A stretch of DNA of 64,000 bases from JAKEFM01 sp035695825 (GTDB taxonomy: Bacteria; Planctomycetota; UBA1135; JAKEFM01). The DNA is taken from positions 62,001-126,000 of the forward strand of contig DASRRH010000022.1 in the NCBI GenBank assembly GCA_035695825.1. The letters are read 5' to 3'. The notes under the pieces were generated by a model. It was not told where the DNA came from. It did not search any database and worked only from the letters and a program-made list of their open reading frames with translations. Made by a program: the position numbers and the translations under genes. This document shows, one piece after another, positions 16,227-25,290 of the stretch; position 1 is the stretch's first letter; every line of letters starts with the position of its first letter.

Positions 16227-17072
16227 GTGACCCGGATCGACATGATTCTGGAATCCTTTCGCCTGGCGGGACGGCGCGGTCCGCCCGTCCAGGGGGAGCT
16301 CCGGCTCCCCGAGAGCGCGGCGGCAGCCCCGGTCATCGTGTTCGTGAACGGGCTGATCCTCTCGCGCGACTGGGGCTTCTATCCCTATCTCGCGGAGCGT
16401 CTCGCCCAGAGCGGCTTCGCCGTGCTCACCTACGACTCGGCCTCGAGCGCCCTCGAGTCCTCGCCCGAGGAGGCGACGGTCTCGAACGAGCTCGAGGACC
16501 TCGCCTTCCTCCTCGACGGGATCGGGGAGCGGCGCGTCCCCGGATCGGAGCGTTGCCTCCCGGAGGTCATCGGCCTCTTCGGGCACGGCAAGGGGGGATC
16601 GGTCGGGCTCCTCCACGCCGTCCGTGACCCGCGCGTCCGAACCCTCGTCACCCTGGCCGCCTGCTCGACCTTCGATCGGTTCCATCCCGGGGAGGTCGCC
16701 CGCATCGACCGGGAGGGGCACCTCGAGGTGCCGCAGCCCGGGACGGGCCGCGTGGTGCGCATCTCGAAGGCCTACCTCGACGACCTGCGGGAGCACCGCC
16801 ACCGCTTCTCCCTCGAGGCCGCGCTCCCCTCGCTGCGCGTCCCGGTCGCCTTCATCCACGGGGAGGAGGACCACATCGTCGGGGTCTCGGAGTCGGAGGC
16901 CCTCTACCACTGGTCCGACAAGGACCGCGCGCGGCTGATCGTCCTCGAGAAGACGGGACACACGCTCGGCGCGGTCCACCCCTTCCACGGGCCGAACCGC
17001 GACATCGAGCGACTCGTCCAGATCTGCGTCGCGTTCTTCACCGAGAACCTCGCCGCCGGCACCTGCGCCTGA
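16227..17072 (+). CDS. Alpha/beta-hydrolase-fold protein lacking the nucleophilic serine
   Basis: 281 residues from GTG 16227; ATG 16242 (MILESF) is an equally possible start because the GTG lies in a hairpin loop. The fold is recognisable from VIVFVNGLILSRDWGFYPYL, the nucleophile-elbow strand VIGLFGHGKGGSVGLLHA, an acid region FIHGEEDHIVG and a histidine motif EKTGHTLGAVHPF. The elbow normally reads GxSxG; here it is G-H-G-K-G (residues 119-123), with glycine 121 where serine should be. The Asp and His positions look intact. It may use another residue, bind without hydrolysing, or have another activity. Cytoplasmic, no signal peptide, apparently single-gene unit. Confidence 0.8.
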   Translation: MTRIDMILESFRLAGRRGPPVQGELRLPESAAAAPVIVFVNGLILSRDWGFYPYLAERLAQSGFAVLTYDSASSALESSPEEATVSNELEDLAFLLDGIGERRVPGSERCLPEVIGLFGHGKGGSVGLLHAVRDPRVRTLVTLAACSTFDRFHPGEVARIDREGHLEVPQPGTGRVVRISKAYLDDLREHRHRFSLEAALPSLRVPVAFIHGEEDHIVGVSESEALYHWSDKDRARLIVLEKTGHTLGAVHPFHGPNRDIERLVQICVAFFTENLAAGTCA

Positions 17073-17161
17073 CGCCCCCCCGGGGGGCACCGAGGTCCCC
17101 CCTTCTCTCGCGCCGAGGTAGGATGGTCGGCGCTGTTCGGCCGGTGAAGGCAGGTGGGACC

Positions 17162-19909
17162 ATGAAGCGTTCTGGAATCGCGCGTCTCCCCCTCCGGGCG
17201 TTGCTCCTCGTGGCGTTTGCGCCGCTCCTCGCCTCGCGGCTGCCTGCGCAGCCTCCGAACGACGATTGCGCGAACGCGATCCCCCTCTTCGACGGAGTGA
17301 ACGCGGGCTTCACGAACGTCGGGGCGACGGTGACCGCGGGGCTCGGCTTCTTCGTCTGTTCGAACGGGCCGAACCCCGACGTCTGGTTCACCTACACCGC
17401 CTCCTGCACGGGGAGCGTCACCTTCTCCACGTGCCCCGCCGCGGGGGGCCTCTCGTCGCTCGACTCCGCCATCTCGACCTACTCGGGGGTCTGCGGCAGC
17501 CTGACTCTCCTCGGGTGCAACGACAACGCGTGCGCCACGTCTCCCGAGCTCACCGTCAACTGCGTGAGCGCGGGGCAGACGCTGCTCGTTCGGGTCGGAG
17601 GCTTCCAGGGGGACATCGGCACGTTCGATCTCGCCGTCACGTGCAATCCCCCCCCTCCCGCGCCGCCGAACGACGACTGCGCCGGCGCGCTCCTCGTGAT
17701 CGACGGGCTCAACCTCGGCCTATCGAGCCCCGGGGCGACGCCGAGCGCGGGGCCGCCCTTCTCCTGCGCTCCCGGCGGCGCGGACGTCTGGTTCACCTAC
17801 ACGGCGAGTTGCACCGGGGTCGCGAGTTTCTCCCTCTGCCCCCCCGCGACGTCCTCCTTCAACGCGCTCCTCTCGGTCTACACCGGCGCCTGCGGGGGGC
17901 TGGCGGAGGTCGGATGCAGCGACGACGTCTGCGGCAACGCCCCGCGCGTGTCGGCCCCGGCGAGCGCGGGCGCGGTCCTCCTCGTGCGGGTCGGCGGAGC
18001 GGGGGCCTGCCCCCTCACGGGGACCTTCGACCTCCTCGTTTCCTGCGCCGCTCCGCCGCCGAACGACGACTGCTTGGGCGCGACCCCCGTCGTCGACGGC
18101 CTGAATCCCGGCCTCGACAATACGAACGCGACGGAGGGGACGGTCGCGGCGGCCTGCGGCCTCTCCGGTTCGCCGGGGTACGCCGACGTCTGGTTCGCCT
18201 ACACGGCGACGTGCGCGGGGGTCGTCACGGCCGACACCTGCGATGCGACGGGGGCGCCGACCCTCGCGGACACGATCCTCTCCGCCTACGACGGCTGCGG
18301 AGGCACGGAGCTCGCGTGCAACGACAACGCGGTGACCGTCTGCTCCCCCCGCTCCTCGCTCAGTTTCAGCGCGACGGGGGGGGCGACCTATCTCCTGCGG
18401 GTCGCCGGCGCCTCGGCGGCCTCCTCCGGCACGTTCAATCTGACGATCGCGTGCGCGCCCGACGCGGCGGCGCTCGACGACTACGGGGACGCGCCGGTGG
18501 GGACCCCGGTCGCCCGGCACACGAACGCGGGTCAGGAGCGCCTCGGGACGGGGGTCTCCACCGAGGGGGGCCCGCGTACGCCCGCCTGGTTCGGGGACGC
18601 GTTCGACGACGGCCTCATCTCCGTCTCGAACCTCTTCCCGACGAGCACGACCGCCCAGATCGTCGTGCGCGCCGTGAATCCCGCAGGGACGCAGACCGAT
18701 TTCTGCCGCCTCTGGGTTCGGCGGACGGGGCTCTCCCTCGGGTGGGCGACTTTCGGGGACGCTCTCCCCTCGCAGAGCGCCTCGGTCGGCGCCGCGCCGG
18801 TCAACTTCACGTTCGGCCCGTTCGCGCTGAGCGCCGCGGCCGCCCCCTCCCCGGCGGTCCGGGTCCGGCTCTCCCGCGACGCCGCCGGCGTGCAGTCCCC
18901 GACGTCGACGGGGGCCTTCGGCGAGGTCGAGGACTTCGTCGTTCCGGGCTCGGGCGGGCTCAACGTGGCGGCCCTCGCGCCGAGCACGGTGTCCGACGCG
19001 AGCGACGCGCCGCCCCCCTACCCCCCCGCGGGGATCCGCAACGTCTTGAACGAGCGCCTCGGCGCGGCCGTGGACGGCGAGGGGAACACGCCGGTCGGAT
19101 ATCCGCAGACCGGCACGGGGGCCTGGGACGACGACGGCGCCGACGACGACGGAATCCTGCGCCTCGACGGGCTGAGCCCCGGCGCTTCGGTGTCGGTCCG
19201 CGTGCTCGCGACGAACCCCTCCGGGTCGACCCTCGACGCCGCCCGAGCGTGGTTCGACTGGAACGGCGACGGCGACTGGGACGACCCGGGCGAGGCGACG
19301 CCGGAGGAGGTCGGGCTCGTGCCCGTGGGCGCGACCGGAAGGGTCTTCACCCTCGGCCCCCTCGCCGTCCCGGCGGCGAGCGTCGACCCGGTCCCGACGC
19401 GGATCAAGCTCTGCCGCACGAGCGCGGGAGGGGGCCTCCTCGAGGGGGGCCAACTGGCGGCGGGCGCCTCCGCGAGCTTCGGCGAGATCGAGGACTACCT
19501 GCTCCACCTCGAGCAGGGGGTGGGCTGCAATACGGCGACGGGGCTCGCCCCGGCCGCCTGGGCGGACGATCCCCCCCGCGTGGGCCTCCCCTTCACGTGG
19601 CGGCTCGCGGGCCTCGTCCCGGGGGCTCCCGTGTTCTTCCTCGCCGACTCCTCCGTGCTGGGAGGGATCGACCTCGTCGCGTTCGGGCTGCCGGTGCCGC
19701 CGGCGACCTGCTTCCTCTACGTCCTCCCGACGAACGTGTTCGCCCTCGTCGGGGTCGGCGACCCGAACGGGAACTTCTCCCTCACGATCCCGGTCCCGCC
19801 CATCCCGATCTTCGCGGGGGCGGTGGTCTACGTGCAGGGCTTCCAGATCGCGCCGCCTCTCTCCGTGATCGCGACGAACTACCTCGCGCTGACGGTCCTC
19901 CCGAACTGA
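17162..19909 (+). CDS. Large secreted protein with three NDDC domains and two GEVED domains
   Basis: 915 residues from ATG 17162. The signal peptide (LRALLLVAFAPLLASRLPAQ) ends just before three copies of a Cys-containing beta-domain of about 130 residues. Each starts PPNDDC, has a DVWFTYTASCTG-like strand and ends SGTFNLTIAC or similar. Two GEVED-type domains follow (DDYGDAP... FGEVEDFVV and SDASDAP... FGEIEDYLL), the second with an Asp-rich loop DWNGDGDWDDPGE. GEVED domains occur in secreted bacterial surface proteins. The last 100 residues (from about GCNTATGLAP) form a C-terminal module resembling those at 5543 and 37324. Paired cysteines suggest disulfides and an extracellular location. 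Ligand unknown. Confidence 0.85.
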   Translation: MKRSGIARLPLRALLLVAFAPLLASRLPAQPPNDDCANAIPLFDGVNAGFTNVGATVTAGLGFFVCSNGPNPDVWFTYTASCTGSVTFSTCPAAGGLSSLDSAISTYSGVCGSLTLLGCNDNACATSPELTVNCVSAGQTLLVRVGGFQGDIGTFDLAVTCNPPPPAPPNDDCAGALLVIDGLNLGLSSPGATPSAGPPFSCAPGGADVWFTYTASCTGVASFSLCPPATSSFNALLSVYTGACGGLAEVGCSDDVCGNAPRVSAPASAGAVLLVRVGGAGACPLTGTFDLLVSCAAPPPNDDCLGATPVVDGLNPGLDNTNATEGTVAAACGLSGSPGYADVWFAYTATCAGVVTADTCDATGAPTLADTILSAYDGCGGTELACNDNAVTVCSPRSSLSFSATGGATYLLRVAGASAASSGTFNLTIACAPDAAALDDYGDAPVGTPVARHTNAGQERLGTGVSTEGGPRTPAWFGDAFDDGLISVSNLFPTSTTAQIVVRAVNPAGTQTDFCRLWVRRTGLSLGWATFGDALPSQSASVGAAPVNFTFGPFALSAAAAPSPAVRVRLSRDAAGVQSPTSTGAFGEVEDFVVPGSGGLNVAALAPSTVSDASDAPPPYPPAGIRNVLNERLGAAVDGEGNTPVGYPQTGTGAWDDDGADDDGILRLDGLSPGASVSVRVLATNPSGSTLDAARAWFDWNGDGDWDDPGEATPEEVGLVPVGATGRVFTLGPLAVPAASVDPVPTRIKLCRTSAGGGLLEGGQLAAGASASFGEIEDYLLHLEQGVGCNTATGLAPAAWADDPPRVGLPFTWRLAGLVPGAPVFFLADSSVLGGIDLVAFGLPVPPATCFLYVLPTNVFALVGVGDPNGNFSLTIPVPPIPIFAGAVVYVQGFQIAPPLSVIATNYLALTVLPN

Positions 19910-19932
19910 CGAGGCCGAGCCGAGGCGCGGCC

Positions 19933-20784
19933 CTACTTCGGCGCCTGATACAGCAGGACGGGTTTCCCGTCCTCGCCGATCGCGTAGATCGCCTTCGCGA
20001 CGGCGTCGGCGAGGAGGAGGCGCTTGTTCAGGGCGTCCCACCACACCCCCGCCGGGTTGTCGAGGGGGGGACCCTTGACGAGCGGCGTCGGGGCGCCGCC
20101 CGAGACGGGGATCTTGAAGACCGCCTTCGCGTAGTTGTCGGAGACGAAGGCGTTCCCCGCGCCGTCGAGGGCGATCCAGAGGGGGTTCTCGAAGGGCGCC
20201 CCTTTGTGCAGCGGCGCGACCGTCTTCCCGTCCGCGCTCACCTTGTAGACGGCGAGGTCGCCCGGGGAGACGACGAGGAGCGAGCCGTCCTCGAGGAGCG
20301 CGAGCCCGCGGGGATGCTTCACGTCGGCGAACTTCGCCCACTTGCCGTCCGCCCCGCGGCGGTAGACCGCGTCGACGGTCGAACCCGCGACGAAGAGGTT
20401 CCCCGCCTTGTCGAAGGCGAGGCCGCGCGGTTGGCCGATCTCGAAAGGGGCGTCGATCGCGAGAAAGGTTCCATCGGCCTTGATCGCGTAGAGGCCGCCG
20501 GTCGGCGGGTCGGTCACCACGAGCCCCCCCGAGGGGTCGAACGCGATCGCCGAGGGGCGCCAGAGGGGCTTCCTCGGCCACGCCTCCCCGCGGACGAGGA
20601 TCTTCGCCGGCTCGGGGGGCTTCACGGTCCAGAGGCAGCAGCCGTTCGGGTCCGTGAAGACGAACCCCCCTCCCATCGGCGCGACGCACTCGATCCGGGT
20701 CGGCGAGGCCGGCGGGGGAGCCGGGGTCGCGGGCGCGCTCTGGGCCGCGGGGACGAGGGGGAGGAGGAGGGTTCCGAGGATCAT
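19933..20784 (-). CDS. Secreted NHL/SMP-30-like beta-propeller protein
   Basis: 283 residues with a signal peptide (MILGTLLLPLVPAAQSAPA). Repeated blades of about 45 residues read PSAIAFDPSGGLVVTDP, PRGLAFDKAGNLFVAGS, PRGLALLEDGSLLVVSP and PLWIALDGAGNAFVSDN, the NHL/SGL propeller pattern. Such secreted propellers bind ligands or act as lactonases. The acidic metal ligands of true SMP-30 lactonases are not evident, so a binding role is more likely. It lies 18 bases after dgt on the same strand and is probably co-transcribed. It ends convergently 23 bases from the GEVED protein gene. Confidence 0.8.
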   Translation of the reverse strand: MILGTLLLPLVPAAQSAPATPAPPPASPTRIECVAPMGGGFVFTDPNGCCLWTVKPPEPAKILVRGEAWPRKPLWRPSAIAFDPSGGLVVTDPPTGGLYAIKADGTFLAIDAPFEIGQPRGLAFDKAGNLFVAGSTVDAVYRRGADGKWAKFADVKHPRGLALLEDGSLLVVSPGDLAVYKVSADGKTVAPLHKGAPFENPLWIALDGAGNAFVSDNYAKAVFKIPVSGGAPTPLVKGPPLDNPAGVWWDALNKRLLLADAVAKAIYAIGEDGKPVLLYQAPK

Positions 20785-20802
20785 CGTCGTTCTTTGGAGG
20801 CG

Positions 20803-22017
20803 TCAGGCGCGCTCGAAGGGGTCGAAGAGCCGGCGGTACTCGTCCGCCGCGAAGCGGTCCGTCATGCCCGCGACGTAGTCGCACACCCCGCGCTGCAGCC
20901 CTTCGCGCTCGGCCCAGCGCTGGAAGTCGGGCGGAAGGATGCGCGGGTTTCCGACGTACGCCCGGAACAGCCGCTCGAGCATCTCCCGGGCCTTGGCCAT
21001 CATCCGGTTCACGCGGTAGTGGTGGTAGAAGTTCTGGTGGAGGAACGTCCGGAGGGGGGCGATCTCCTCCCGGATCTCCGGAGAGTGGCCGATCGCCGGG
21101 GCGGCGGCGCGCCGCGCGCCCTCCGGCGAGTCGAATCCCGCCTGCGCGATCGCGCGAGCGGAGTGCTCGATCAGGTCCTGGATCAGGATTCCGATCAGGG
21201 CGCGGACCGTCCGCCGCGCGCGGAGCCGGCTGGGGAGCCCCGGGGTCTCCACCCGGGCGCGCGCGCGCCGCCAGATCGCGAGCGCGTCGAGCTCCTCCTC
21301 CGTGAAGATCCCCGCCTTCAACCCGTCGTCGACGTCGTGGTGGGTGTAGGCGGTCTCGTCGGCGGCGTCGACGAGCTGCGCCTCGAGGAGGACCTGGGGG
21401 AGGGGCTCGAACTCGGCGGCCTCGGGCGCCGTCTTGCGCTCCCCCTTGAGGAGGGACTCCCGCACCTCGCGGGTGAGGTTGAGGCCGTCGTAGCCGGGGG
21501 CGCGCTTCTCGAGGAGGTCGACGATCCGGAGGACCTGGCGGTTGTGCCGGAAGCCGCCGTGCTCGCGCATGAGGGCGTCGAGGGTCTCCTCCCCCTTGTG
21601 GCCGAAGGGGGGATGGCCGAGGTCGTGCGCGAGGGCGATCGTCTCGACGAGGGGCTCGTTCAGCCCGAGGGCGGAAGCGACGGAGCGCGCGACCTGGACG
21701 ACCTCGAGGGTGTGGGTGAGCCGGGTCCGGTAGTAGTCCCCCTCGTGGTTGACGAAGACCTGGGTCTTGTACTCCATCCGCCGGAAGGCGGTCGAATGGA
21801 CGATCCGGTCCCGGTCGCGCTCGAAGTCCATGCGGAACGGGTCGGGCTCCTCGGGGTGCTTGCGGCCGCGGGAGCGGCGCGCGCGCATCGCGTAGGGCGC
21901 GAGGTCGTGCTCTTCGCGCTCCTCCTTCGCCTCGCGCGTATAGAGGCGGACGCGCTGCGTCGGCTTCGCCTCGGCCTTTGACCGTTCGGGCGCCGCCCGG
22001 TATCCCTCGCCGGCCAT
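20803..22017 (-). CDS. dgt: Deoxyguanosinetriphosphate triphosphohydrolase-like HD protein
   Basis: 404 residues from the ATG ending at 22017. The HD-domain metal ligands are visible: H in RLTHTLEVVQVA, HD in IALAHDLGHPPFGHKGE, and a later D in QLVDAADETAYTHHDVDDG. The N-terminal TAFRRMEYKTQVF is characteristic of bacterial dNTPase/dGTPase proteins, which hydrolyse dNTPs to deoxynucleosides and tripolyphosphate. The length fits the shorter type 2 dGTPase-like group. Divergent from the DMT transporter with only 33 bases between, and followed by the NHL propeller. Confidence 0.9.
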   Translation of the reverse strand: MAGEGYRAAPERSKAEAKPTQRVRLYTREAKEEREEHDLAPYAMRARRSRGRKHPEEPDPFRMDFERDRDRIVHSTAFRRMEYKTQVFVNHEGDYYRTRLTHTLEVVQVARSVASALGLNEPLVETIALAHDLGHPPFGHKGEETLDALMREHGGFRHNRQVLRIVDLLEKRAPGYDGLNLTREVRESLLKGERKTAPEAAEFEPLPQVLLEAQLVDAADETAYTHHDVDDGLKAGIFTEEELDALAIWRRARARVETPGLPSRLRARRTVRALIGILIQDLIEHSARAIAQAGFDSPEGARRAAAPAIGHSPEIREEIAPLRTFLHQNFYHHYRVNRMMAKAREMLERLFRAYVGNPRILPPDFQRWAEREGLQRGVCDYVAGMTDRFAADEYRRLFDPFERA

Positions 22018-22050
22018 CGCGGCGCCCTTCCTATTCCGGCGGAGAGACCC

Positions 22051-22980
22051 TTGCAAGCAAACCGAGCCGAGGAGGCGGCCCCTGCCCCCTCGCCCGAGGT
22101 CGGGAGCGCGCGGGATCGCCTCCGGGGCGCCCTCGTTCTCGTCGCGTCGGCCGCGGTCTTCCCGCTCACGGGACTCTCCGCCCGGAGGCTCCGCGCGTCG
22201 CTCCCGGCGGCCGAGATCACGTTCCTCTGGTGCGCGGTCTGCGCGCTCGGGCTCGCCCTGGCGAGCGCGCTCTTCGGCTTCCGCCTGCGGCCGAAGCGCC
22301 CCCGCCTCTTCCTCCTGCGCGGGCTCTCCGGCGCGGCCGTGACCGGGATGTTCTTCCTCTCCGTCCAGCGCGTCCCCCTCTCGACGGCGACCGTGCTCCT
22401 CTTCTCCGACCCGATCTGGGTCGCCCTCTTCTCCTCCCTGCGGGGGGTCGAGGGGCCGCGTCCTCTCGAATGGGGCTTCGTGATCGCGGCGGTCGGCGGG
22501 GTCGTGCTGACGGCGGATCCGGTCCTCGGGAATCCGGGATGGGGGGAGGCGCTCGCGCTCCTCGCGGGGATCGTCGCCGCGGGCTCCGCGATCTTCGTGC
22601 GGGAGATGCGCCGGGAGGGGGAAACGGTGGCGACGGTCTACTTCGCCTTCCTCCTCTGCGGGACGGTCGTCTTCGCCCCCTTCGCCCTCGCGCTCGGCCG
22701 GATGCCCTCCCGCGGGGACCTCCCCTGGATCGCCCTCTTCCTCGCGGCCGGGACGGCCGGGAACCTCCTGATGACCTACGGCTACCGCTTCGTGCGCGTG
22801 ACGACCTGCGCCGTGCTGCAGGCCTCGGAGACGGTCTTCGCCGCGGCGTGGGCATGGGTCGTCCTCGGCGAGGTCCCGCTCCTCCGGCAGGCCGCCGGCG
22901 GGGGGCTCGTCGTCGGGAGCGTCGTCGCGCTGACGGTGGTCCGGAGCCTCCAGAGGCCGGGGGGCGGGGAGGAGGCCTGA
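22051..22980 (+). CDS. EamA/DMT-superfamily transporter
   Basis: 309 residues from TTG 22051, supported by a GGAGAG Shine-Dalgarno five bases away; no other in-frame start precedes the first helix. About ten hydrophobic helices in two EamA repeats are visible, with a charged N-terminal tail of about 25 residues. Landmarks are VPLSTATVLLFSDPIWVALFS at the end of repeat one (TVLLFSDPIW) and VLQASETVFAAAWAWVVLGE near the end of repeat two (LGE being typical). DMT carriers move metabolites or amino acids by proton exchange. The substrate cannot be read from the sequence. Followed by FkbM methyltransferase and sulfatase-fold genes, possibly one operon. Confidence 0.85.
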   Translation: MQANRAEEAAPAPSPEVGSARDRLRGALVLVASAAVFPLTGLSARRLRASLPAAEITFLWCAVCALGLALASALFGFRLRPKRPRLFLLRGLSGAAVTGMFFLSVQRVPLSTATVLLFSDPIWVALFSSLRGVEGPRPLEWGFVIAAVGGVVLTADPVLGNPGWGEALALLAGIVAAGSAIFVREMRREGETVATVYFAFLLCGTVVFAPFALALGRMPSRGDLPWIALFLAAGTAGNLLMTYGYRFVRVTTCAVLQASETVFAAAWAWVVLGEVPLLRQAAGGGLVVGSVVALTVVRSLQRPGGGEEA

Positions 22981-23071
22981 CCGGAGGTGCGGTCGTGCGG
23001 CCGACCGGACCCTTCGCCGCTGGCTTTTCTCTCCGCGCGCGCCCCAGAATCCCCTTTCCCGTGGGGCTTCC

Positions 23072-23857
23072 ATGCGGCCGGCGGACTTTCGCGACTACCT
23101 CGCGCTCCGGGCCCACCTCGCGCGCCCGTGGGGGTTCCTCCGCATGCGCGGCCGCCCACTCGAGGGGCCGTTCGCCGACGTGCCGCTTCGGGAAGGGGGG
23201 ACCGTCCGCCTGCGAGCCGCCCCGATGGACCGGCACATCTTTCACCGCATCTTCGCGCGCGACGAGTATGGCCTGGACGAATTCGGTCCGGGCTCGCTCG
23301 GCACCGTGATCGACATCGGCGCGCACGCGGGCTTCTTCGCCCTGCGGGTCGCCCCCCTCGCCGCCCGCGTCCTCTGCTACGAGCCGGTCCCGGAGAACTA
23401 CGAGCTGCTCGTCCACAACGTCGGGCGGTTCCCCCACGTCCGCCCGCACCCGCTCGCGGTCGCCGGCCGGAGAGGGACCGGGCGGCTCCTCCTCTCGTCG
23501 AACCCCTCGAGCCACTCGATGTTCCCCCCGGGCCCGGACGGGCGAGTCGGGGGGATCGAGGTCGCCTGCGTCGCTCTCGCCGACGTCTTCGAATCGAACG
23601 GCGTCGCGCGGTGCGACCTCCTCAAGCTCGACTGCGAAGGGGCGGAGTACGACATCCTCTTCTCCCTTCCCGGGGAGCTCTGGAGCCGGATCGAGCGCGT
23701 GCGGATGGAGTTCCACGCCGTCGGGGGGAAGGGGGAGGAGTGGAGCGGCGAGCGCCTCGCCGACCACCTGGTCCGCCACGGCCACGCGACGCGGCTCGAG
23801 CCCTCGCGGCGTCATCCGGGGAAGGGGCACCTCTTCTCCGTCCGGAGGTCCGCGTGA
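23072..23857 (+). CDS. FkbM-family SAM-dependent methyltransferase
   Basis: 261 residues. The SAM-binding motif I is VIDIGAHAGFFALRVA at about residue 80. FkbM landmarks follow: VLCYEPVPENYELLVHNV, a second region LAVAGRRGTGRLLLS and CDLLKLDCEGAEYDIL. The family methylates hydroxyl groups of polyketides and sugars, often in polysaccharide or surface-glycan loci. Its stop overlaps the GTG of the sulfatase-fold gene (GTGA), so the two products are made together. No signal peptide, hence cytoplasmic. Confidence 0.88.
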   Translation: MRPADFRDYLALRAHLARPWGFLRMRGRPLEGPFADVPLREGGTVRLRAAPMDRHIFHRIFARDEYGLDEFGPGSLGTVIDIGAHAGFFALRVAPLAARVLCYEPVPENYELLVHNVGRFPHVRPHPLAVAGRRGTGRLLLSSNPSSHSMFPPGPDGRVGGIEVACVALADVFESNGVARCDLLKLDCEGAEYDILFSLPGELWSRIERVRMEFHAVGGKGEEWSGERLADHLVRHGHATRLEPSRRHPGKGHLFSVRRSA

Positions 23858-25266
23858 TCCGCGGCCGGCGCAGGCGATCCGTTCTCATCCTCGCCGCCGG
23901 CCTCGCGGCCATGGGGGGAGCGTTCCTCGCGCGGGCCTTGCGAGGGCCGAGACCGTACGCGCCCCCCCCCTTCGAGCCGCCGCCGAGGCGCGCGCGTCCC
24001 GCGAAGGGGCCGAGCCTCCTCCTCGTCACCCTCGACACGACGCGGGCCGACCGGCTCGGGTCCTTCGGGAACGACCTCGTCGAGACCCCTCGGCTCGACG
24101 CCTTCGCGGCATCGGGCGTGCGGTTCGAGAACGCCTTCTGTCCGATGCCGGAGACCGACCCCTCCCACGCCTCGATCATGACGGGGCTGGAACCCGTCCG
24201 GCACGGGGTGATGAAGAACGGCTGGAGGCTCCCCCCGGAGCGGACGACGCTCGCCGAGATCCTTCGAGGGGCCGGCTACTCGACCTACGGCGCCGTGAGC
24301 GTCGAGCACCTCGGTCGAAAGACGGGATTCGACCAGGGGTTCGATGTCTTCGACGGCGAGTTCGACGGGCACCAGCGCGACGGCGGAGACACGCTGAAGC
24401 TCGTCCGGACCTGGCTCGACGACGTCGCGAGCCGCCCCTTCTTCCTCTGGGTGCACTGGTTCGATGCCCACCGGGACAACCGAAAGAAGTCGCCTCGGTA
24501 CCTTCCCCCCGCGCCCTTCCTCCCCGACGCCGCCACCGAAGCGCGTTACGCGTCCCGATCCCTCCCGGCGGAGGTCGCCCGCTACGACGCGCAGATCCGC
24601 TACCTCGACCGCCTCTTCGGGGCCCTCCTCGACGAGATCGAACGACGCGGGGCCCTGCGGAACACCGTGGTCGCCGTGATCGCGGACCACGGGGAGACGC
24701 TCCACGAGCTCGTCGAGCGCTTCGGGTACGGCTACACGCACGGAGACTACCTCTACGACCACCAGGTCCGGGTCCCCTTCCTCCTCGCGGGCCCGGGAAT
24801 CCCCTCCGGCCGGCGGGTCCCTTCGCAGGTCCGGGTCTTCGACCTCCTCCCGACCGTCCTCGCCGCGCTCGGGCTCGAGGCGGAGGTTCCCGAGGGACTC
24901 GACGGGGCGAACCTCCTCCCGCTCGCGCGAGGAGAGGGGGCCCCGGACCTCCCCGTCTTCCTTCGTGCCGATCTCCGTTCGAAGCACCGGAACACCCACG
25001 ACGCGGCCCTGCGGGAGGGGGCGAGGAAGCTGATCCTCACGAAGGAGGTCGGGCCCGAGTTCTTCGAGCTCGGGAGCGACCCGCACGAGATGCGCAACCT
25101 CCTCGCCGAGGGGCCGGAGCCGCCGGAGGCGGCCCCGATGAGGGAGAGGCTCCTCGCTTGGCTCGCGCGAGCGGCGACGGTCGAGGAGCAGGAGATCGAC
25201 CCCCGCCTTCGGGAGGCGCTCCACGATCTCGGCTACCTCGGGGGGGATCGCGAGAAGCCGCGGTGA
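23854..25266 (+). CDS. Sulfatase-fold (alkaline-phosphatase superfamily) enzyme with Thr at the nucleophile site
   Basis: 470 residues from GTG 23854. An N-terminal hydrophobic segment (VLILAAGLAAMGGAFLARAL) acts as signal or anchor. The superfamily core is clear: metal-binding LLLVTLDTTRADRLGSFG, then PETDPSHASIMTGL, then VIADHGETLHE and a C-terminal DPHEMRNLL and LHDLGYLG. In true sulfatases the nucleophile motif is C/S-x-P-S-R, converted to formylglycine. Here the equivalent is T-D-P-S-H with Thr101, so no formylglycine can form. The enzyme may be a phosphatase/phosphotransferase-like member. Periplasmic side expected. Co-translated with the FkbM gene. Confidence 0.85.
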   Translation: MIRGRRRRSVLILAAGLAAMGGAFLARALRGPRPYAPPPFEPPPRRARPAKGPSLLLVTLDTTRADRLGSFGNDLVETPRLDAFAASGVRFENAFCPMPETDPSHASIMTGLEPVRHGVMKNGWRLPPERTTLAEILRGAGYSTYGAVSVEHLGRKTGFDQGFDVFDGEFDGHQRDGGDTLKLVRTWLDDVASRPFFLWVHWFDAHRDNRKKSPRYLPPAPFLPDAATEARYASRSLPAEVARYDAQIRYLDRLFGALLDEIERRGALRNTVVAVIADHGETLHELVERFGYGYTHGDYLYDHQVRVPFLLAGPGIPSGRRVPSQVRVFDLLPTVLAALGLEAEVPEGLDGANLLPLARGEGAPDLPVFLRADLRSKHRNTHDAALREGARKLILTKEVGPEFFELGSDPHEMRNLLAEGPEPPEAAPMRERLLAWLARAATVEEQEIDPRLREALHDLGYLGGDREKPR

Positions 25267-25290
25267 CCGCCGGCGGCGGCCGCTCGGCTC

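Noticed and set aside
22041..22054. GG-N10-GC site with a TTGC core before the DMT transporter
   Set aside because: It overlaps the only credible start codon (TTG 22051), its -24 box is GGAGAG, and it is better explained as a ribosome-binding site plus start.
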